A stretch of 64,000 nt of DNA from Deinococcus peraridilitoris DSM 19664 (GCF_000317835.1 NC_019793.1:3376001-3440000); one strand, 5' to 3'. Counted from the first letter of the stretch, positions 1 through 11,788 are shown. Notes: generated by a model from the sequence alone, not told the origin. A program made the numbers and translations.

Positions 1-871
1 CGGAGAACTCCAGCTTGCTGCCCAGACCGGCGCAGTCCCCGCAGGCGCCGTAAGGATTGTTAAAGGAAAAGGAGCGCGGTTCGAGTTCTTCAAGCACGCT
101 GCCGTGTTCCGGGCAGGCGAACTTCTCGGAGTACAGCTCTTCCTGGCCACTGTCGGGAAAGAGCACCCGCAGCAGTCCTTCGCCGCGCCTGAGGCCCAGC
201 TCCACGCTTTCGGCGATGCGGCTGCGGTCGCCTTCCTTCAGCACCAGCCGGTCGACCACCACGTCGATATCGTGCTTCTCGAATTTTTCGAGCTTCAGCT
301 TCTCGGCCTCGTCGATGTCGTAGATGGTCCCGTCGACCCGCGCGCGCGCGAACCCCTCGCGCTTGAGGTCGGCGATCATCTTGCGGTACTCACCCTTGCG
401 CCCACGCACGATGGGCGCGAGCAGAATGGTGCGGGCGTCGGGGAAGTGCGACAGCAGCTTGTCGGTGATCTCGCTGGGGCTCTGGCGCTCGATCTTGCGA
501 CCACAGACCGGGCAATACGGTGTGCCGACCCGGGCGTAGAGCAACCTCAGGTAATCGTGAATTTCGGTGACAGTGCCCACCGTGCTTCTGGGATTGTGGC
601 TGGTGGTCTTCTGGTCGATCGAGATCGCCGGCGAGAGTCCTTCGATGGCGTCCACATCGGGCTTTTCCATCAAGCCGAGGAACTGGCGCGCGTAGGCGCT
701 GAGCGACTCGACGTAGCGGCGCTGCCCTTCGGCATAAATGGTATCGAAAGCGAGCGTGCTCTTGCCCGATCCCGACACCCCGGTGATGACCACGAATTTG
801 TTGCGGGGCAGCTCCACGGTGACGTTTTTGAGGTTGTGCTCTCGCGCACCGCGCACGATGATGTTGTTCAA
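1..871 (-). CDS. uvrA: UvrA, excinuclease ABC subunit A (N-terminal part; 3' end lies outside the window)
   Basis: ATPase subunit of the UvrABC nucleotide excision repair nuclease; it recognises bulky DNA lesions and loads UvrB. About 290 N-terminal residues are visible, starting [17 protein letters not shown], with Walker [10 protein letters not shown] near residues 31-39, then the family block [19 protein letters not shown] and the segments [18 protein letters not shown] and [15 protein letters not shown]. The start is a TTG at 871 because no ATG or GTG fits the conserved N-terminus. A purine-rich GGGAGAGG lies just upstream as ribosome-binding site. The gene runs off the left edge and its C-terminal ABC domain cannot be seen. 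It is divergent from ispG across about 240 bp. The identification is essentially certain; the TTG start is likely but not proven. Confidence 0.95.
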   Translation of the reverse strand, partial: MNNIIVRGAREHNLKNVTVELPRNKFVVITGVSGSGKSTLAFDTIYAEGQRRYVESLSAYARQFLGLMEKPDVDAIEGLSPAISIDQKTTSHNPRSTVGTVTEIHDYLRLLYARVGTPYCPVCGRKIERQSPSEITDKLLSHFPDARTILLAPIVRGRKGEYRKMIADLKREGFARARVDGTIYDIDEAEKLKLEKFEKHDIDVVVDRLVLKEGDRSRIAESVELGLRRGEGLLRVLFPDSGQEELYSEKFACPEHGSVLEELEPRSFSFNNPYGACGDCAGLGSKLEFS

Positions 872-1103
872 ACTGACCTCTCCCTTGAGGTGTATGGACC
901 CAGGCGGGTGGGATGAATCTTCAAGTACGGTGCCAGCATAACACTGGTCGTGACTTTCAAGCTCAACATGCAAAAAACAACATCGCATTCTAGCACCCGG
1001 GATCAGGGTGTTGAGAGGCCGCCTTACCTTCTGCAAGGCAGCCGAACAGCCCGCGCTGCCGGAAATGGCGAGGTTGGCGCTTTCTGCCTTCGGCGGAGCG
1101 CAC

Positions 1104-1109
1104 TAGACT
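1104..1109 (+). promoter_or_regulatory. -10 box of ispG, leaderless type
   Basis: TAGACT ends 6 nt before the ispG ATG. With initiation about 6-7 nt after a -10 box, the transcript would begin at or next to the start codon, and no Shine-Dalgarno sequence is visible. A convincing -35 was not found. Confidence 0.5.
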
Positions 1110-1115
1110 GCACGC

Positions 1116-2338
<1,223 letters not shown>

Positions 2339-2339
<1 letters not shown>

Positions 2340-2752
2340 TGGGCCGCGCGGATGGCGTGTGGGGCGTACAACCGTTCGAAAACGACGATGCCCAGACCTT
2401 TTTGGCCGAAGTGCTGGAAGACGGCCCTGTGGCCATCGAAGAGGCCATTGACGTCGCGCTGGACGCCGAGGACGATCTGCAGGCGCCGGAAGGCGCACGC
2501 GCGGTCGCGGCCCTGGCCCTGCTGGGGGCTATCCTGACCGGGAACGGCGAAGGCTTGCCGGCCGATCTGCGCGCCTGGGTCACGCAGTTTCCGCCCGAGA
2601 CGCTAGAATCCCTGCGCGCGCCCGCACTGACGGTGCTCGAGCTGGTCGATGGCGAAACTTCGGAGTTGCGAGAGCGCTGGCAGGACGCCGAGGGCTACCT
2701 CGCCTGGCAATCCAGCCTGAATACCCTGCGTGCGCGCCTGACCGATCGGTGA
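2339..2752 (+). CDS. DUF4259-like protein
   Basis: 137-residue acidic soluble protein of unknown function. The N-terminus (VWGVQPFENDDAQTFLAEV) matches the start typical of DUF4259 proteins (WGxxPFxNDDA, then helices). The rest is helical and rich in Ala, Glu and Leu, with no signal peptide or membrane segment. The ATG shares one base with the ispG stop, so it is probably read from the ispG mRNA. Nothing links the family mechanistically to isoprenoid synthesis; co-transcription may be incidental. The family call rests on the N-terminal motif recognised by eye. Confidence 0.75.
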
Positions 2753-2879
2753 GGAAGGAGCTGGGCCACTGCCCGGCGAGTCGTCCATGTTAGCCTTCTC
2801 GTGACGGGTCCGCCGGAACGTGGGACCGCACGCCGAACTCTTGCGTCCAGCGGCGCATTCCGCTTGGAGGAACACTTAC

Positions 2880-3641
2880 ATGGCCCGCATCGTCCTGAAA
2901 AACCCACGTGAGATCGAGGCGCTTCGGCAAGCCAACCATCTCGTCGCGCAGACCTTCGAGGTGCTCGAACCTCACGTCAAACCCGGTGCCAGCCTGGGAG
3001 AGCTCGACCGCATTGCCGAAGACTTCATTCGCGCGCAAGGCGCCATTCCGGCTTACAAGGGCTACGCGCCCAATGGCGTGCCCTTCCCGGCAACCATCTG
3101 CGCCTCGGTGAACGAGGTGATCTGCCACGGCATTCCTTCGCAGCGCCGTCTGCGTGAGGGCGACATCATCGGCGTGGATATCGGTGTGAAGCTGAACGGC
3201 TTTTTCGGCGACGCGTGTTACACCTACGTGGTAGGAGGCGTGAATCCGCAGGTCCGTAAACTGGTGGACACCACCCGCGAATGTCTGGCAGCCGGGCTCG
3301 CCGTCATCAAGCCCGGCGCGCGCACCGGTGATATCGGTCACGCCATTCAGACGCTGGCCGAGTCGCGCGGTTTCAGCGTGGTCCGCGAGTATACCGGTCA
3401 CGGCATCGGGCAGCGCCTGCACGAAGAACCCACCATTTACCACTGGGGCAAGCCTGGGAGCGGTCTCAGGCTGGTCGAGGGCATGGTGTTCACGGTGGAG
3501 CCGATGATCAATCTCGGGCGGCCCGAGACGCGCCTGCTGGGCGACGACTGGACCGTCGTGACCGCCGACGGCAAGCCCAGCGCCCAGTTCGAGCACACCA
3601 TCGCCGTGACCGCGCAGGGTGTCGATATCCTGAGCCTGTAA
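2880..3641 (+). CDS. map: Methionine aminopeptidase, type I
   Basis: Removes the initiator methionine from nascent proteins. The 253-residue protein carries the pita-bread-fold metal ligands: Asp in VDIGVKLNGFFGDA (two aspartates), His in GHGIGQRLHEEP, Glu in FTVEPMI and Glu in QFEHTIAV; the substrate-contacting His is in NEVICHGIP. There is no N-terminal zinc extension, so it is a short type I enzyme. The ATG at 2880 follows TTGGAGGAACACTTAC, a good ribosome-binding site, and the family N-terminus (ARIVLKNPREIEALRQA) starts here. A strong hairpin terminator follows at 3656. Confidence 0.96.
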   Translation: MARIVLKNPREIEALRQANHLVAQTFEVLEPHVKPGASLGELDRIAEDFIRAQGAIPAYKGYAPNGVPFPATICASVNEVICHGIPSQRRLREGDIIGVDIGVKLNGFFGDACYTYVVGGVNPQVRKLVDTTRECLAAGLAVIKPGARTGDIGHAIQTLAESRGFSVVREYTGHGIGQRLHEEPTIYHWGKPGSGLRLVEGMVFTVEPMINLGRPETRLLGDDWTVVTADGKPSAQFEHTIAVTAQGVDILSL

Positions 3642-3655
3642 GCCGGACCACGCGG

Positions 3656-3686
3656 AAAGGCGGAAGGCCAAAGCCTTCCGCCTTTT
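3656..3686 (+). terminator. Rho-independent terminator after map
   Basis: Perfect 13-bp stem (AAAGGCGGAAGGC / GCCTTCCGCCTTT) with a CAAA loop, ending in TTTT. It lies between convergent map and the PrcB-type lipoprotein gene, and could also serve the minus strand. Confidence 0.85.
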
Positions 3687-3702
3687 GCGGCTTACCGGTT
3701 CT

Positions 3703-4890
3703 TCAGTTCGTCTGTGCCAGCGTGCGGCCCTGAGGGTCTTGCACCACGACGCGCTGGAACGTACCCGGTACCTGAAAGGCCACCCACGGGCTGGTGAGGG
3801 CCTGGGTCGTGATGGCCCCCTCGCCCGGCGACGTGACCTCGACAGTGACCATGAGCGTCGTTCCGTTCGCGCGAGTGGAGAGCACACGCACGCCGTAGCC
3901 GCCCGTGGGGCGCTGACCGAGGAAAAACGCCACCACCGAGTTGCTGGCAAAGGTGACCGAGGGAACGGCCGGGGGGGGCGACACGTTGCCGTTCGCGGTA
4001 CTCCAGAGGCTGCCCAACTCTGAAGGTGAACGCGCGAGTCTCACGCTGGCCTGCTGTTGTTCGTAGGCGCTGTAGGCACCCCGGCCGAGCTCGCGGATGT
4101 TCAATTGACCTCCCGAAAGAGTGCTGCCCGAGGCTGTACCCGAGGCGGGTGGAGTAGCCGGAGCGGGCGTGACCGGTGCTGGCACGCGCGGCGCGGGCAC
4201 CGATGTGACTGGCGCTGCCACACCTGGAGCCGGAGCGGGCGCGGCAGTCGTTGCCGTGTTGACCTGACTTTGCAAGAACAGCGCCGTGCGCAGGGTATTT
4301 TTCGGTTCGGGCTGAGCTTTGAGGGGCGCGTCGGGCACCTCGGCTTCGGGAATGACTGCGACGGCCAGCTGGCCCTGGCCTTGCAGCGCGTTCGCCAGAG
4401 CGTCGGCTTCGGCTTCAGTGAGTTTGCCGGCGCCTCGCAGGCCACGCTGCTCCTGAGCGCTGACGCGCACCAGGCTTCCGGCCTGCAGACGCGAGGACAG
4501 CTTGTACCACGCCGTGCCGTCCGTGAAGTATACGCCCTCCACGTTGGCGTTGGCCTGGACGATGAAGTTCATCCCGTTCTCGCGGCTGACGGTCACCTTG
4601 CGGCCGACATTGCTCGTCGGTGTGCGCAGTGTCGCGCGGCCGTTGATGCTGAGGGTGCCGTTGATGGCGAGTGGGTCGGGTACCTGCGGGCGAAGGGTCA
4701 GCTGCTGCTCGCCGAGTTTGACTTCACTTTGCGCAACACCGTTCAGACTGCCGTAGACCCAGCCGATCCGCTCGGTAGAGGCACCGTAAAGCAGGGCCTC
4801 GTGGACCTCGAAATTGTTGGGGCCGTTCATGCTGCAAGCGCCGAGGAGGACGGCACTCAGCAGGAAAAGGCCGCTGCGTTGCTTGTTCAT
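3703..4890 (-). CDS. Lipoprotein with C-terminal PrcB-like domain
   Basis: 395-residue envelope lipoprotein. Residues 1-19 form a lipoprotein signal peptide ending in the lipobox LLGAC, so it is probably anchored in a membrane through the cysteine. The middle (about residues 25-210) has two beta-rich segments without a family I can name. A Pro/Ala/Thr-rich linker (about 215-260) is followed by a C-terminal domain of about 110 residues with the PrcB-type motif FFLGQRPTGGYGVRV. PrcB was named from a spirochaete protease complex, but this domain is widespread and its role is unsettled. The gene is a single unit, convergent with map and upstream of recN's 3' end on the same strand. Confidence 0.7.
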   Translation of the reverse strand: MNKQRSGLFLLSAVLLGACSMNGPNNFEVHEALLYGASTERIGWVYGSLNGVAQSEVKLGEQQLTLRPQVPDPLAINGTLSINGRATLRTPTSNVGRKVTVSRENGMNFIVQANANVEGVYFTDGTAWYKLSSRLQAGSLVRVSAQEQRGLRGAGKLTEAEADALANALQGQGQLAVAVIPEAEVPDAPLKAQPEPKNTLRTALFLQSQVNTATTAAPAPAPGVAAPVTSVPAPRVPAPVTPAPATPPASGTASGSTLSGGQLNIRELGRGAYSAYEQQQASVRLARSPSELGSLWSTANGNVSPPPAVPSVTFASNSVVAFFLGQRPTGGYGVRVLSTRANGTTLMVTVEVTSPGEGAITTQALTSPWVAFQVPGTFQRVVVQDPQGRTLAQTN

Positions 4891-4961
4891 GGTCGTAGCT
4901 TAATGTTCGAAACTGACGCGTCACTGAATGTTTTCTTCACGCCAGGCAGCGTCTGTACGCT

Positions 4962-6557
4962 TCAACTGAGTGCCCCCAGCAACTCGCGGGCGTGCTCACG
5001 GGCCGCCGCAGAGTCGGTACCGCTCAGCATGCGGGCAATTTCGGCTTCGCGTTCGTCGGCGTTCAGGGCGCGCACGCGGGTCAGGGTGCGCCCACCTTCG
5101 AGGTATTTTTCGACCTTGTAATGATGGTCGGCGCGTGCCGCGATCTGCGCCAGGTGGGTTACGACCAGCACCTGTCGCTCGAGCGCCAGCTGGGCGAGCT
5201 GCGCGGCGACTGCATTGGCCGCCGCTCCACCAACGCCCGCGTCAACTTCGTCAAAAACCACGCTGGGGGTGTCGGCGCCCAGAACGGTGCTGACGGCCAG
5301 CATCACACGCGACAGCTCCCCACCGGACGCCACATCTGCAAGGTGTCCCAAAGATTCGCCCGGGTTGGCGCTGAAGCGCAGTTCGACGTTTTCCAGTCCG
5401 TAGGGTGCGGGTTCAGCCAGTTCACTCAGGGCGAATTCCAGGCGGGCGTGGGGCATACCGAGTTCACGCACGACGCTTTGCAGATTTCGCGCGAGTTTCG
5501 GGGCGACGGCGGCGCGGGCCCGGCCCAGCGTCTCGCCACAGGTCTTTACCTCGCGGGCCAGGCGGTTGACTTCACCTTCCAGGCTGCTGGCGTCGTGCTC
5601 GTCACGCCGCAGTGCTGTCAGCTGATCGGCAATTTCGGCGCCGTAGTTGAGCACGTCCTTCAGCGAGGGACCGTATTTGGCCCGCAACTTGGACAGCTGC
5701 GTGATGCGTGTCTCGATGCGTGCCACGTCCTCGGGATCGGGGGCGTTGTCCTCGGCCACGGAAGTGAGTTCCAGCGAGACCGCCTTGAGGGCTTCGTAGG
5801 CCGTGCGAAGCTCATCTTGCAGTGCAGCGAGATTGGCGTCATACTTGGCCGCTGCCCCCAGGCTGCGTATGGCTTCCGCGACCAGCCCCTGGGCGTTGAC
5901 TTCGGCGTCGGAAAGCAGCTCGATGGCGCCCGCCGCGCCTTGCGCGATGGCTTCCAAATTCGACAGTCGGGTCAGCTGCGCCTCCAGCGGCTCTTCTTCA
6001 CCCACGACCGGCGAGACTGTCTCGATCTCGTTGAGCTGGTATTCGAGCAGGTCGATCTGCCGTGCGCGCTCACGTTCGCTCAGCCGCAGCTGCTCCAGGC
6101 GCTCTTGCGCTGATCTCCAGGCGCCGTAAGCCGCCTGGTAGGTGCTCATCTCACTGCCCTTGAGCGTGCGGTCCAGCATGGCGCGCTGATGCGCCGGGGA
6201 CAGCAGGCTCTGGGCCGAGTGCTGCCAGTGAATGGTGAGGCGCTCGGTCGTCCACTCTCCCAGCTCCCGCAGGCTGACCACCTCACCTTGAAGGCGAGCC
6301 GTCGAGCGCCCCGCGGCAGTGACGCGGCGCGAAGCTACATCCTCGCTCCAGAATCCACTGACCAGCAGATCCTCGGCGCCACTGCGCACGAGGTCGCTTC
6401 CTCCCCGCGTGCCCAGCAACAGACCCAGCGCGTCTACAATGATACTTTTCCCCGCCCCTGTTTCGCCGGTGAAGACGTTGAAGCCGTTTCCCAGGTCCAG
6501 GTCGAGTCGCTCGATGGTGGCCAGGCGCTGGATTTCAAGTCGGTGTAGGCGGGGCAC
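4962..6557 (-). CDS. recN: RecN, SMC-like DNA repair protein
   Basis: Double-strand-break repair ATPase, cohesin-like. About 531 residues: Walker A FTGETGAGKSIIVDAL near residues 25-40, long coiled-coil arms in the middle, then signature LADVASGGELSRVMLA, Walker B PSVVFDEVDAGVGG and switch LVVTHLAQIAA. The frame stays open about 430 nt further upstream, but family similarity begins at VPRLHRLEIQRLATIERLDL. I place the start at the GTG at 6557, where TATACT lies 6 nt upstream. RecN is important for genome reassembly in Deinococcus. Confidence 0.93.
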   Translation of the reverse strand: MPRLHRLEIQRLATIERLDLDLGNGFNVFTGETGAGKSIIVDALGLLLGTRGGSDLVRSGAEDLLVSGFWSEDVASRRVTAAGRSTARLQGEVVSLRELGEWTTERLTIHWQHSAQSLLSPAHQRAMLDRTLKGSEMSTYQAAYGAWRSAQERLEQLRLSERERARQIDLLEYQLNEIETVSPVVGEEEPLEAQLTRLSNLEAIAQGAAGAIELLSDAEVNAQGLVAEAIRSLGAAAKYDANLAALQDELRTAYEALKAVSLELTSVAEDNAPDPEDVARIETRITQLSKLRAKYGPSLKDVLNYGAEIADQLTALRRDEHDASSLEGEVNRLAREVKTCGETLGRARAAVAPKLARNLQSVVRELGMPHARLEFALSELAEPAPYGLENVELRFSANPGESLGHLADVASGGELSRVMLAVSTVLGADTPSVVFDEVDAGVGGAAANAVAAQLAQLALERQVLVVTHLAQIAARADHHYKVEKYLEGGRTLTRVRALNADEREAEIARMLSGTDSAAAREHARELLGALS

Positions 6558-6563
6558 GCGATC

Positions 6564-6569
6564 AGTATA
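6564..6569 (-). promoter_or_regulatory. -10 box of recN, leaderless type
   Basis: TATACT on the minus strand ends 6 nt before the GTG start at 6557. It decides the recN start against longer upstream extensions of the frame. Confidence 0.6.
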
Positions 6570-6691
6570 GGGCGGCCCACAGCGCGGCATGTCGCCAAAT
6601 GCACCCTCTGGCCGGCCTGAAGACAGCACCCGTAATCGGCGGTCAGACCAATTGTTCAGCGCGCTCCGGCATGACGCGTTGCTTGCATGCG

Positions 6692-6697
6692 TAAACT
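6692..6697 (+). promoter_or_regulatory. Possible -10 box of the P-loop NTPase gene
   Basis: TAAACT ends 7 nt before the GTG at 6705. The spacing matches the other leaderless sites in this window, but no -35 is evident. Confidence 0.35.
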
Positions 6698-6704
6698 GAT
6701 CGTC

Positions 6705-7490
6705 GTGAGTGTTGAGCGAATGCCAGGCATGAAGCCGTGGACGAATGGATTGCCGGAAACATTCCAGCCGCTGCCGGGCCTGCCGCTGCTGGTACTGGTC
6801 GGGGTCACCGGCGTGGGCAAGAGTACCACCTTGAGTTCTCTGGAACAGTTGGGTGTGCGGTTTTCGGTGCTGCCCAACCGCCGCGAGGTGACGGATGCCG
6901 TGATGATCGAACCGCTGGCGGGCAGTCCGGTGAGCGACCGTGAGGAGCGCTTTCGCTTGACGGCGAGGTACCGCGAGACGCACCCGGGGGGCATGGCACA
7001 GGCACTGGCCTCACTTGCGGTGGACTTGAATCACTGGACGTCCCCGCTGCTGTTTGACGGCTTGCGTGGCCTGGATGAAGTGAGGTACGCCACCGAGCAC
7101 CTGCCCCTGGCGCGCTTCGTGGTGCTGGGCGCACCCGATATGGTGCGGGTGCGCCGACTGCTGGGGCGCGCGGATCACTTCGATCGGGTAGTCACCACGG
7201 GAGAGGAGGCCGGCGGGCAAAGGTTGCTTGCGCAGTTGCGGGCGCTGGAGGGAGTGCGTGAAGTCTTCGAGGAAGACGCGCTCGAGCAGCTGGCTGCGCT
7301 GCCCGGTGAGGGAATCGACCGTGCAGACGTGTTGGGGAAGGTCCGGATCGTGGTGAGCGAGCGTCGTCATTACGACCCCCGGTCAGCCCAGGAATGGCTG
7401 GAACACTTGCCGCCACGGCGCGCACTGATTCTCGATACGGCGGCTTTTTCCGCTACAGACGTGGCTCGGCGCATTCAGGAGTGGTTGTGA
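6705..7490 (+). CDS. P-loop NTPase of unknown function
   Basis: About 261 residues. The Walker A is [16 protein letters not shown] near residues 34-49, preceded by a beta strand (LPLLVLV), as in small kinase-like or AAA-type P-loop proteins. No second signature is clear; [15 protein letters not shown] may contain the Walker B aspartate. There is no membrane segment. I do not recognise a family beyond the P-loop. The start could be GTG 6705 (TAAACT 7 nt upstream) or one of two ATGs shortly after it. It is divergent from recN across about 150 bp and lies 40 bp before the enolase-superfamily gene, so those two may be co-transcribed. A nucleotide-dependent kinase or regulatory ATPase is possible, but that is a guess. 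Confidence 0.7.
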   Translation: MSVERMPGMKPWTNGLPETFQPLPGLPLLVLVGVTGVGKSTTLSSLEQLGVRFSVLPNRREVTDAVMIEPLAGSPVSDREERFRLTARYRETHPGGMAQALASLAVDLNHWTSPLLFDGLRGLDEVRYATEHLPLARFVVLGAPDMVRVRRLLGRADHFDRVVTTGEEAGGQRLLAQLRALEGVREVFEEDALEQLAALPGEGIDRADVLGKVRIVVSERRHYDPRSAQEWLEHLPPRRALILDTAAFSATDVARRIQEWL

Positions 7491-7530
7491 GGGACCTGAC
7501 CGTGGGTCTGTGTATTGCGCGAGGATTGGC

Positions 7531-8616
7531 GTGACCGTCATCGAGCAGATCGAGGCGATTCCTTACCGCCTGCCGCTGCTTGGCATGCTGGCCTGGGGAA
7601 AGCACAGCCGTCTGGACGCCGCCGAGCACGTACTGGTACGCGTGCACGTGCGCGGTGGTGCGGTGGGTGAAGCTGAGGCGCCCCCCAGACCGACCATTTA
7701 CGGAGAAACGGTTGCGAGCATTCAGGCGATACTGGGACACCTGAAAGAAGCTTTGATCGGCCTGGACATCCGCGATGAGGAGGCCATCGCCAGCGTGCTG
7801 GGCAGCGTGGCCAACAACCACACGGCGCGCGGCGCCCTCGACATGGCCTGCTGGGACGCGCGGGCACAGGTAAGCGGCACGACCCTGTTCGACCGGCTGC
7901 TGGGCCCTCAGCGGCGGCTGCGCGTGTCCTACATTCTCGGCATCAGCGACCGGCAGGTCATGCTGGACGAAGCGCGCCGTGTCGTCGAGGCGGGCGTGCG
8001 CGTCCTGAAAGTCAAGGTTGGTCGTGATCACCACAAGGACCTGGCGGTCATCGGCGCACTGGCGCACGAGTTTGAGGGAGCCGGAGTTGATCTTTACGCC
8101 GACAGCAACGAAACCCTCACTCCCAAACTGGCCCGGGAAGCGTTGCGTGCCATGCGGGAGGCAGGCCTGCTGTACGTCGAGGAGCCGCTGCCGGTACGCT
8201 CGCTCCGTGCCCGCGCGTCGTTAAAGAAGTTCGGCGAGTTGCCGGTGATCGCGGACGACTCCTGCTTTTCACTGCCCGATCTGGAACGGGAGCTGGACTT
8301 TGATACCTTCGATATCCTGAACATCAAGACGGCGCGAACAGGTTTCACCGAGAGCCTGCGTATGCTGGCGCTCGCGCGTCGTCATGGCAAGGGCGTGATG
8401 GTCGGCTCACAGGCCTCGACGTCGCTGGGAACAGTGCATGCGGCGCTGATGTCTAGTCAGCAAGGTGTGACCCATCCGTGCGAGCTGAGCTTTTTTTTGA
8501 AGCTCCCAGAGGACATCGTGGGCGAGCATATCGTGCTGCACGAAGGAGAGCTTTGGGTTGACGAGTTGCGGACAATCCGGGTGGATGCGCAGCGCCTTCA
8601 TCGATGGAAAATATGA
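7531..8616 (+). CDS. Enolase-superfamily enzyme (MLE / dipeptide epimerase-like subgroup)
   Basis: About 361-residue member of the muconate-lactonising-enzyme / N-succinylamino-acid racemase / dipeptide epimerase branch. The catalytic set is visible: KVKVG (Lys base), then Mg ligands in [16 protein letters not shown] and VIADDS, and the second Lys in LNIKTARTG. The capping domain is the first 120 residues. These residues fit a racemase, epimerase or cycloisomerase; substrate cannot be set from sequence alone. The start is GTG 7531, after GAGG at good spacing; another GTG 21 nt upstream is possible. It may be co-transcribed with the P-loop gene before it. Confidence 0.85.
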   Translation: MTVIEQIEAIPYRLPLLGMLAWGKHSRLDAAEHVLVRVHVRGGAVGEAEAPPRPTIYGETVASIQAILGHLKEALIGLDIRDEEAIASVLGSVANNHTARGALDMACWDARAQVSGTTLFDRLLGPQRRLRVSYILGISDRQVMLDEARRVVEAGVRVLKVKVGRDHHKDLAVIGALAHEFEGAGVDLYADSNETLTPKLAREALRAMREAGLLYVEEPLPVRSLRARASLKKFGELPVIADDSCFSLPDLERELDFDTFDILNIKTARTGFTESLRMLALARRHGKGVMVGSQASTSLGTVHAALMSSQQGVTHPCELSFFLKLPEDIVGEHIVLHEGELWVDELRTIRVDAQRLHRWKI

Positions 8617-8689
8617 GAACATCATGTGGAAGGGCTCTGGAAAACTTCATTCGACTTGGTTATCGTGAAGCCAGTTAAGGAGCAGCCGC

Positions 8690-8950
8690 ATGATGGAAAT
8701 CGAAATGTTCAACACCCTCTTCGGTCCTTTGGTGTTTGCCATGTCAGTCGGAACCTGGGGATTTTTCAACCGTCCCGAGAAGCGTCCTGCCCTGCTGCAA
8801 GCCCTGGTGCTGATGTTCGTCGTGGGTGCCGTCGTCTTTACCTACTATCCCTCTTCCGCGCTGTTCCAACTGATGGCCCTCGACGGCTTTGTCGTCACGG
8901 TGCTGTACGCCCTGTACCTGCGTTCAAGCGTCACCAGCCAGAAAGCCTGA
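8690..8950 (+). CDS. Small membrane protein, unknown function
   Basis: 86 residues with about three hydrophobic helices: FNTLFGPLVFAMSVGTWGFF, LLQALVLMFVVGAVVFTYY and LFQLMALDGFVVTVLYALYL. No family recognised. AAGGAG lies 7 nt before the ATG at 8690, so translation is well supported. It is followed by two hairpins that close the transcript against convergent acnA. Most likely a structural or accessory inner-membrane protein. Confidence 0.65.
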   Translation: MMEIEMFNTLFGPLVFAMSVGTWGFFNRPEKRPALLQALVLMFVVGAVVFTYYPSSALFQLMALDGFVVTVLYALYLRSSVTSQKA

Positions 8951-8965
8951 TCACCCGTCGAAACT

Positions 8966-8993
8966 GGGGGCCTGGACTGCAGTCCAGGCCCCC
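8966..8993 (+). terminator. Hairpin after the small membrane protein
   Basis: Palindrome GGGGGCCTGGACTGCAGTCC with its continuation forms a stem of up to 13 bp. Only TT follows, so termination may depend on the second hairpin at 9017. Confidence 0.55.
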
Positions 8994-9016
8994 TTGCTGT
9001 GGACACCCTTTCCAAC

Positions 9017-9049
9017 AAAGGGCCGACCTCATCTGAGGTCGGCCCTTTT
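9017..9049. terminator. Bidirectional terminator between convergent genes
   Basis: 14-bp perfect stem (AAAGGGCCGACCTC / GAGGTCGGCCCTTT), loop ATCT, with T's on both strands. It sits between the small membrane gene (+) and acnA (-). Confidence 0.8.
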
Positions 9050-9064
9050 GGTTGGATCCGGAGT

Positions 9065-11788
9065 TCAGGCCTGGACTTTGCGCTCGTTTTTGTGCAGCTG
9101 CATCAGCACCGTCTGCAGGATGCCACCGTTGCGGTAGTAATCGATCTCAACGGGAGCGTCGATGCGGCACTTCACCGTCAGCTCGCGCGCGTTGCCTTCG
9201 CTGTCCGTCACACGGACCGTGACGTTCTGGCGGGGCTTGAGGTTTTCGGGCAGCTCAATGACGTACGTCTCGTCACCCTTGAGCCCCAGGGTGTCCGCAT
9301 TCTCACCTGCCGCGAATTGCAGCGGCAAGACGCCCATGCCGACCAAGTTGCTGCGGTGAATGCGCTCGAAGCTCTCGGCGATCACGGCCTTGACCCCCAG
9401 CAGGAAGGTACCTTTGGCAGCCCAGTCACGGCTAGATCCCATGCCATAATCCTTACCCGCGATGATCACCAGGGGGATCCCGGCGGCCTTGTACTGCTCG
9501 CTGGCTTCGAAAATGGTGGTGACTTCACCGCTCAGGTAGTTGGTGGTAAAGCCCCCCTCGGTGCCCGGCGCCAGCTGGTTCTTGAGACGGATGTTGGCAA
9601 AGGTGCCTCGCGTCATGATGCGGTCGTTGCCGCGACGTGACCCGTAGCTGTTGAAATCGCGCTGTTGCACGCCACGTTCGAGCAGGAACTTTCCGGCGGG
9701 GGTATTGGCACCGAAACTGCCGGCAGGGGAGATGTGGTCGGTGGTGACACTGTCCCCCACCTTCACCAGCACTCGGGCCCCCTCGATGCTCGTGATCGGC
9801 TGAATCTCACCGCCCAGATTATCGAAGAACGGCGGGTTCTGGATGTAGGTGCTGTCCTCGTTCCACTCGTAGAGCTCACCGCCGGAGACCGGAATCTCGT
9901 TCCAGGCTGCGTTGCTCTGTTCGATTCCATCGTAGACCCGTTTGAACATTTCGGCGTTGATGGCGCGGTCCATGATCTCCTGAATCTCGGCGTTGGTGGG
10001 CCAGATGTCACGCAGGTACACCGGACTGCCGTCGCTGCCGACTCCGAGCGGCTCGGAGGCGAGGTCCATGTCCACGCGTCCTGCCAGGGCGTAGACCACC
10101 ACCAGCGGCGGCGAGGCCAGGTAATTGGCCTTGATGTAGGGATTGATGCGCCCTTCGAAGTTGCGGTTGCCCGACAGCACCGACGCCGCCACCAGATTGG
10201 CCTCCACGATGGGCTTGACGACTTCTTCGGGCAGCGGACCGGAGTTGCCGATACAGGTCATACAGCCGTACCCGACCGTCTGAAAGCCGATCTGATCGAG
10301 ATACGGCTGGAGGCCCGCCTCGGTGAGGTACTCTGTCACGACGCGCGAACCGGGTGCCAGGCTGGTCTTGACGTGAGGCTTGCTCTGCAGACCACGCTCC
10401 ACGGCCTTCTTGGCCACCAGGCCCGCGGCGATCAGCACGCTGGGATTGCTGGTGTTGGTGCACGAGGTGATCGAGGCCAGCACCACCGCGCCGTGCCCAA
10501 TCTCGCTTTCACCTCGTTCGTTCACCACCATACCGGTCGATTTCAGTTCGTCCTCTGTCAGCTCGAAACCACGGTTCTTGACCGGCGCGACCAGCGCGTC
10601 CTTGAACACCCGTTTCATGTCGGAGAGGCTGACGCGGTCCTGGGGACGTTTGGGCCCGGCAAGACTGGGTACGACGGTGCTGAGGTCGAGTTCGATGGTG
10701 CTGGAGAAGACCGGGTCAGGAGTCTCGTCGGTGCGGAACAAGCCCTGGGCCTTGGTGTAGCGCTCAACAAGTTCGATTTCGGTCTCAAGGCGACCGGTCC
10801 GGCGCAGGTAACGCAGGCTCTCGTCGTCCACGGGAAAGAAGCCCATCGTCGCGCCGTACTCGGGCGCCATGTTGGCAATGGTGGCACGGTCGGGCAGGGT
10901 CATGTTGGACAGGCCCGGTCCGTAGAATTCCACGAACTTGCCTACCACGTTGTTGGCACGCAGAATCTCGGTGACGCGCAGCGCCAGGTCGGTGGCGGTG
11001 GCTCCTTCGGGCAGCGTGCCGGTCACCTTGAAGCCCACGACTTCGGGCACCAGCATGTAGATCGGCTGGCCAAGCATCACCGCCTCGGCTTCGATGCCGC
11101 CCACCCCCCAGCCCACGATGCCCAGGCCATTGATCATGGTGGTGTGGCTGTCGGTGCCGACCAGCGAATCGGGGTAGGCGACGTAACCGTCGTCCTCCGG
11201 GCGGGTCATGACGCCCTTGGCAAGGTACTCCAGGTTCACCTGGTGAACGATGCCGCTCGCGGGAGGGACCACGCCGAAGTTGTCAAAGGCCTGCTGTCCC
11301 CAGCGCAGAAACTCGTAGCGCTCGCGGTTACGTTCGAATTCGATGGCCATGTTGTTCGCCAGCGCGAACTCGGTGCCGAACTCGTCGACCTGGACGCTGT
11401 GGTCGATGACCAGATCCACTGGAATCAATGGATTGATCTTCTTCGGGTCGCCTCCCAGCTTTACCATCGCGGTGCGCATGGCTGCCAGATCGACCACGGC
11501 GGGTACGCCCGTAAAATCCTGCAGAATCACCCGGGCGGTTTTGAAGGGTACCTCGGCGTTCATGTCGACGCCCTCGGTTCCCCACTGCGCCAGATTGCGA
11601 ACGTCATCTTCCGTGACGTCGTAGTTGTTGGCTTCGCGCAGTACGCTTTCCAGCAGCACCTTGATGCTGAACGGCAACTGGTCGACGTTGAAACCGAGCT
11701 CGTTGAGCTTGTTCAGGCGGTAGAAGTACAGCTTGCCATCCGCGCGCTCCATCAGGACTTCACGCGCACCAAACAGGTTCTGTGCCAT
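9065..11788 (-). CDS. acnA: Aconitate hydratase, AcnA type
   Basis: Interconverts citrate and isocitrate in the TCA cycle; 907 residues, the normal size for AcnA/IRP-type enzymes. The Fe4S4 ligands are visible in [14 protein letters not shown] and in [12 protein letters not shown]. Other signatures are [11 protein letters not shown] and [20 protein letters not shown], and the C-terminal swivel domain has [22 protein letters not shown]. The ATG at 11788 follows AAAAGGAGTGACTCTCA, a strong ribosome-binding site. A TACACT box and a 10-bp palindrome lie upstream. It is a single-gene transcript. Confidence 0.96.
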   Translation of the reverse strand: MAQNLFGAREVLMERADGKLYFYRLNKLNELGFNVDQLPFSIKVLLESVLREANNYDVTEDDVRNLAQWGTEGVDMNAEVPFKTARVILQDFTGVPAVVDLAAMRTAMVKLGGDPKKINPLIPVDLVIDHSVQVDEFGTEFALANNMAIEFERNRERYEFLRWGQQAFDNFGVVPPASGIVHQVNLEYLAKGVMTRPEDDGYVAYPDSLVGTDSHTTMINGLGIVGWGVGGIEAEAVMLGQPIYMLVPEVVGFKVTGTLPEGATATDLALRVTEILRANNVVGKFVEFYGPGLSNMTLPDRATIANMAPEYGATMGFFPVDDESLRYLRRTGRLETEIELVERYTKAQGLFRTDETPDPVFSSTIELDLSTVVPSLAGPKRPQDRVSLSDMKRVFKDALVAPVKNRGFELTEDELKSTGMVVNERGESEIGHGAVVLASITSCTNTSNPSVLIAAGLVAKKAVERGLQSKPHVKTSLAPGSRVVTEYLTEAGLQPYLDQIGFQTVGYGCMTCIGNSGPLPEEVVKPIVEANLVAASVLSGNRNFEGRINPYIKANYLASPPLVVVYALAGRVDMDLASEPLGVGSDGSPVYLRDIWPTNAEIQEIMDRAINAEMFKRVYDGIEQSNAAWNEIPVSGGELYEWNEDSTYIQNPPFFDNLGGEIQPITSIEGARVLVKVGDSVTTDHISPAGSFGANTPAGKFLLERGVQQRDFNSYGSRRGNDRIMTRGTFANIRLKNQLAPGTEGGFTTNYLSGEVTTIFEASEQYKAAGIPLVIIAGKDYGMGSSRDWAAKGTFLLGVKAVIAESFERIHRSNLVGMGVLPLQFAAGENADTLGLKGDETYVIELPENLKPRQNVTVRVTDSEGNARELTVKCRIDAPVEIDYYRNGGILQTVLMQLHKNERKVQA

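Noticed and set aside
6558..6983. Upstream extension of the recN frame
   Set aside because: Not similar to RecN and overlaps the P-loop NTPase gene; TATACT sets the start at 6557.
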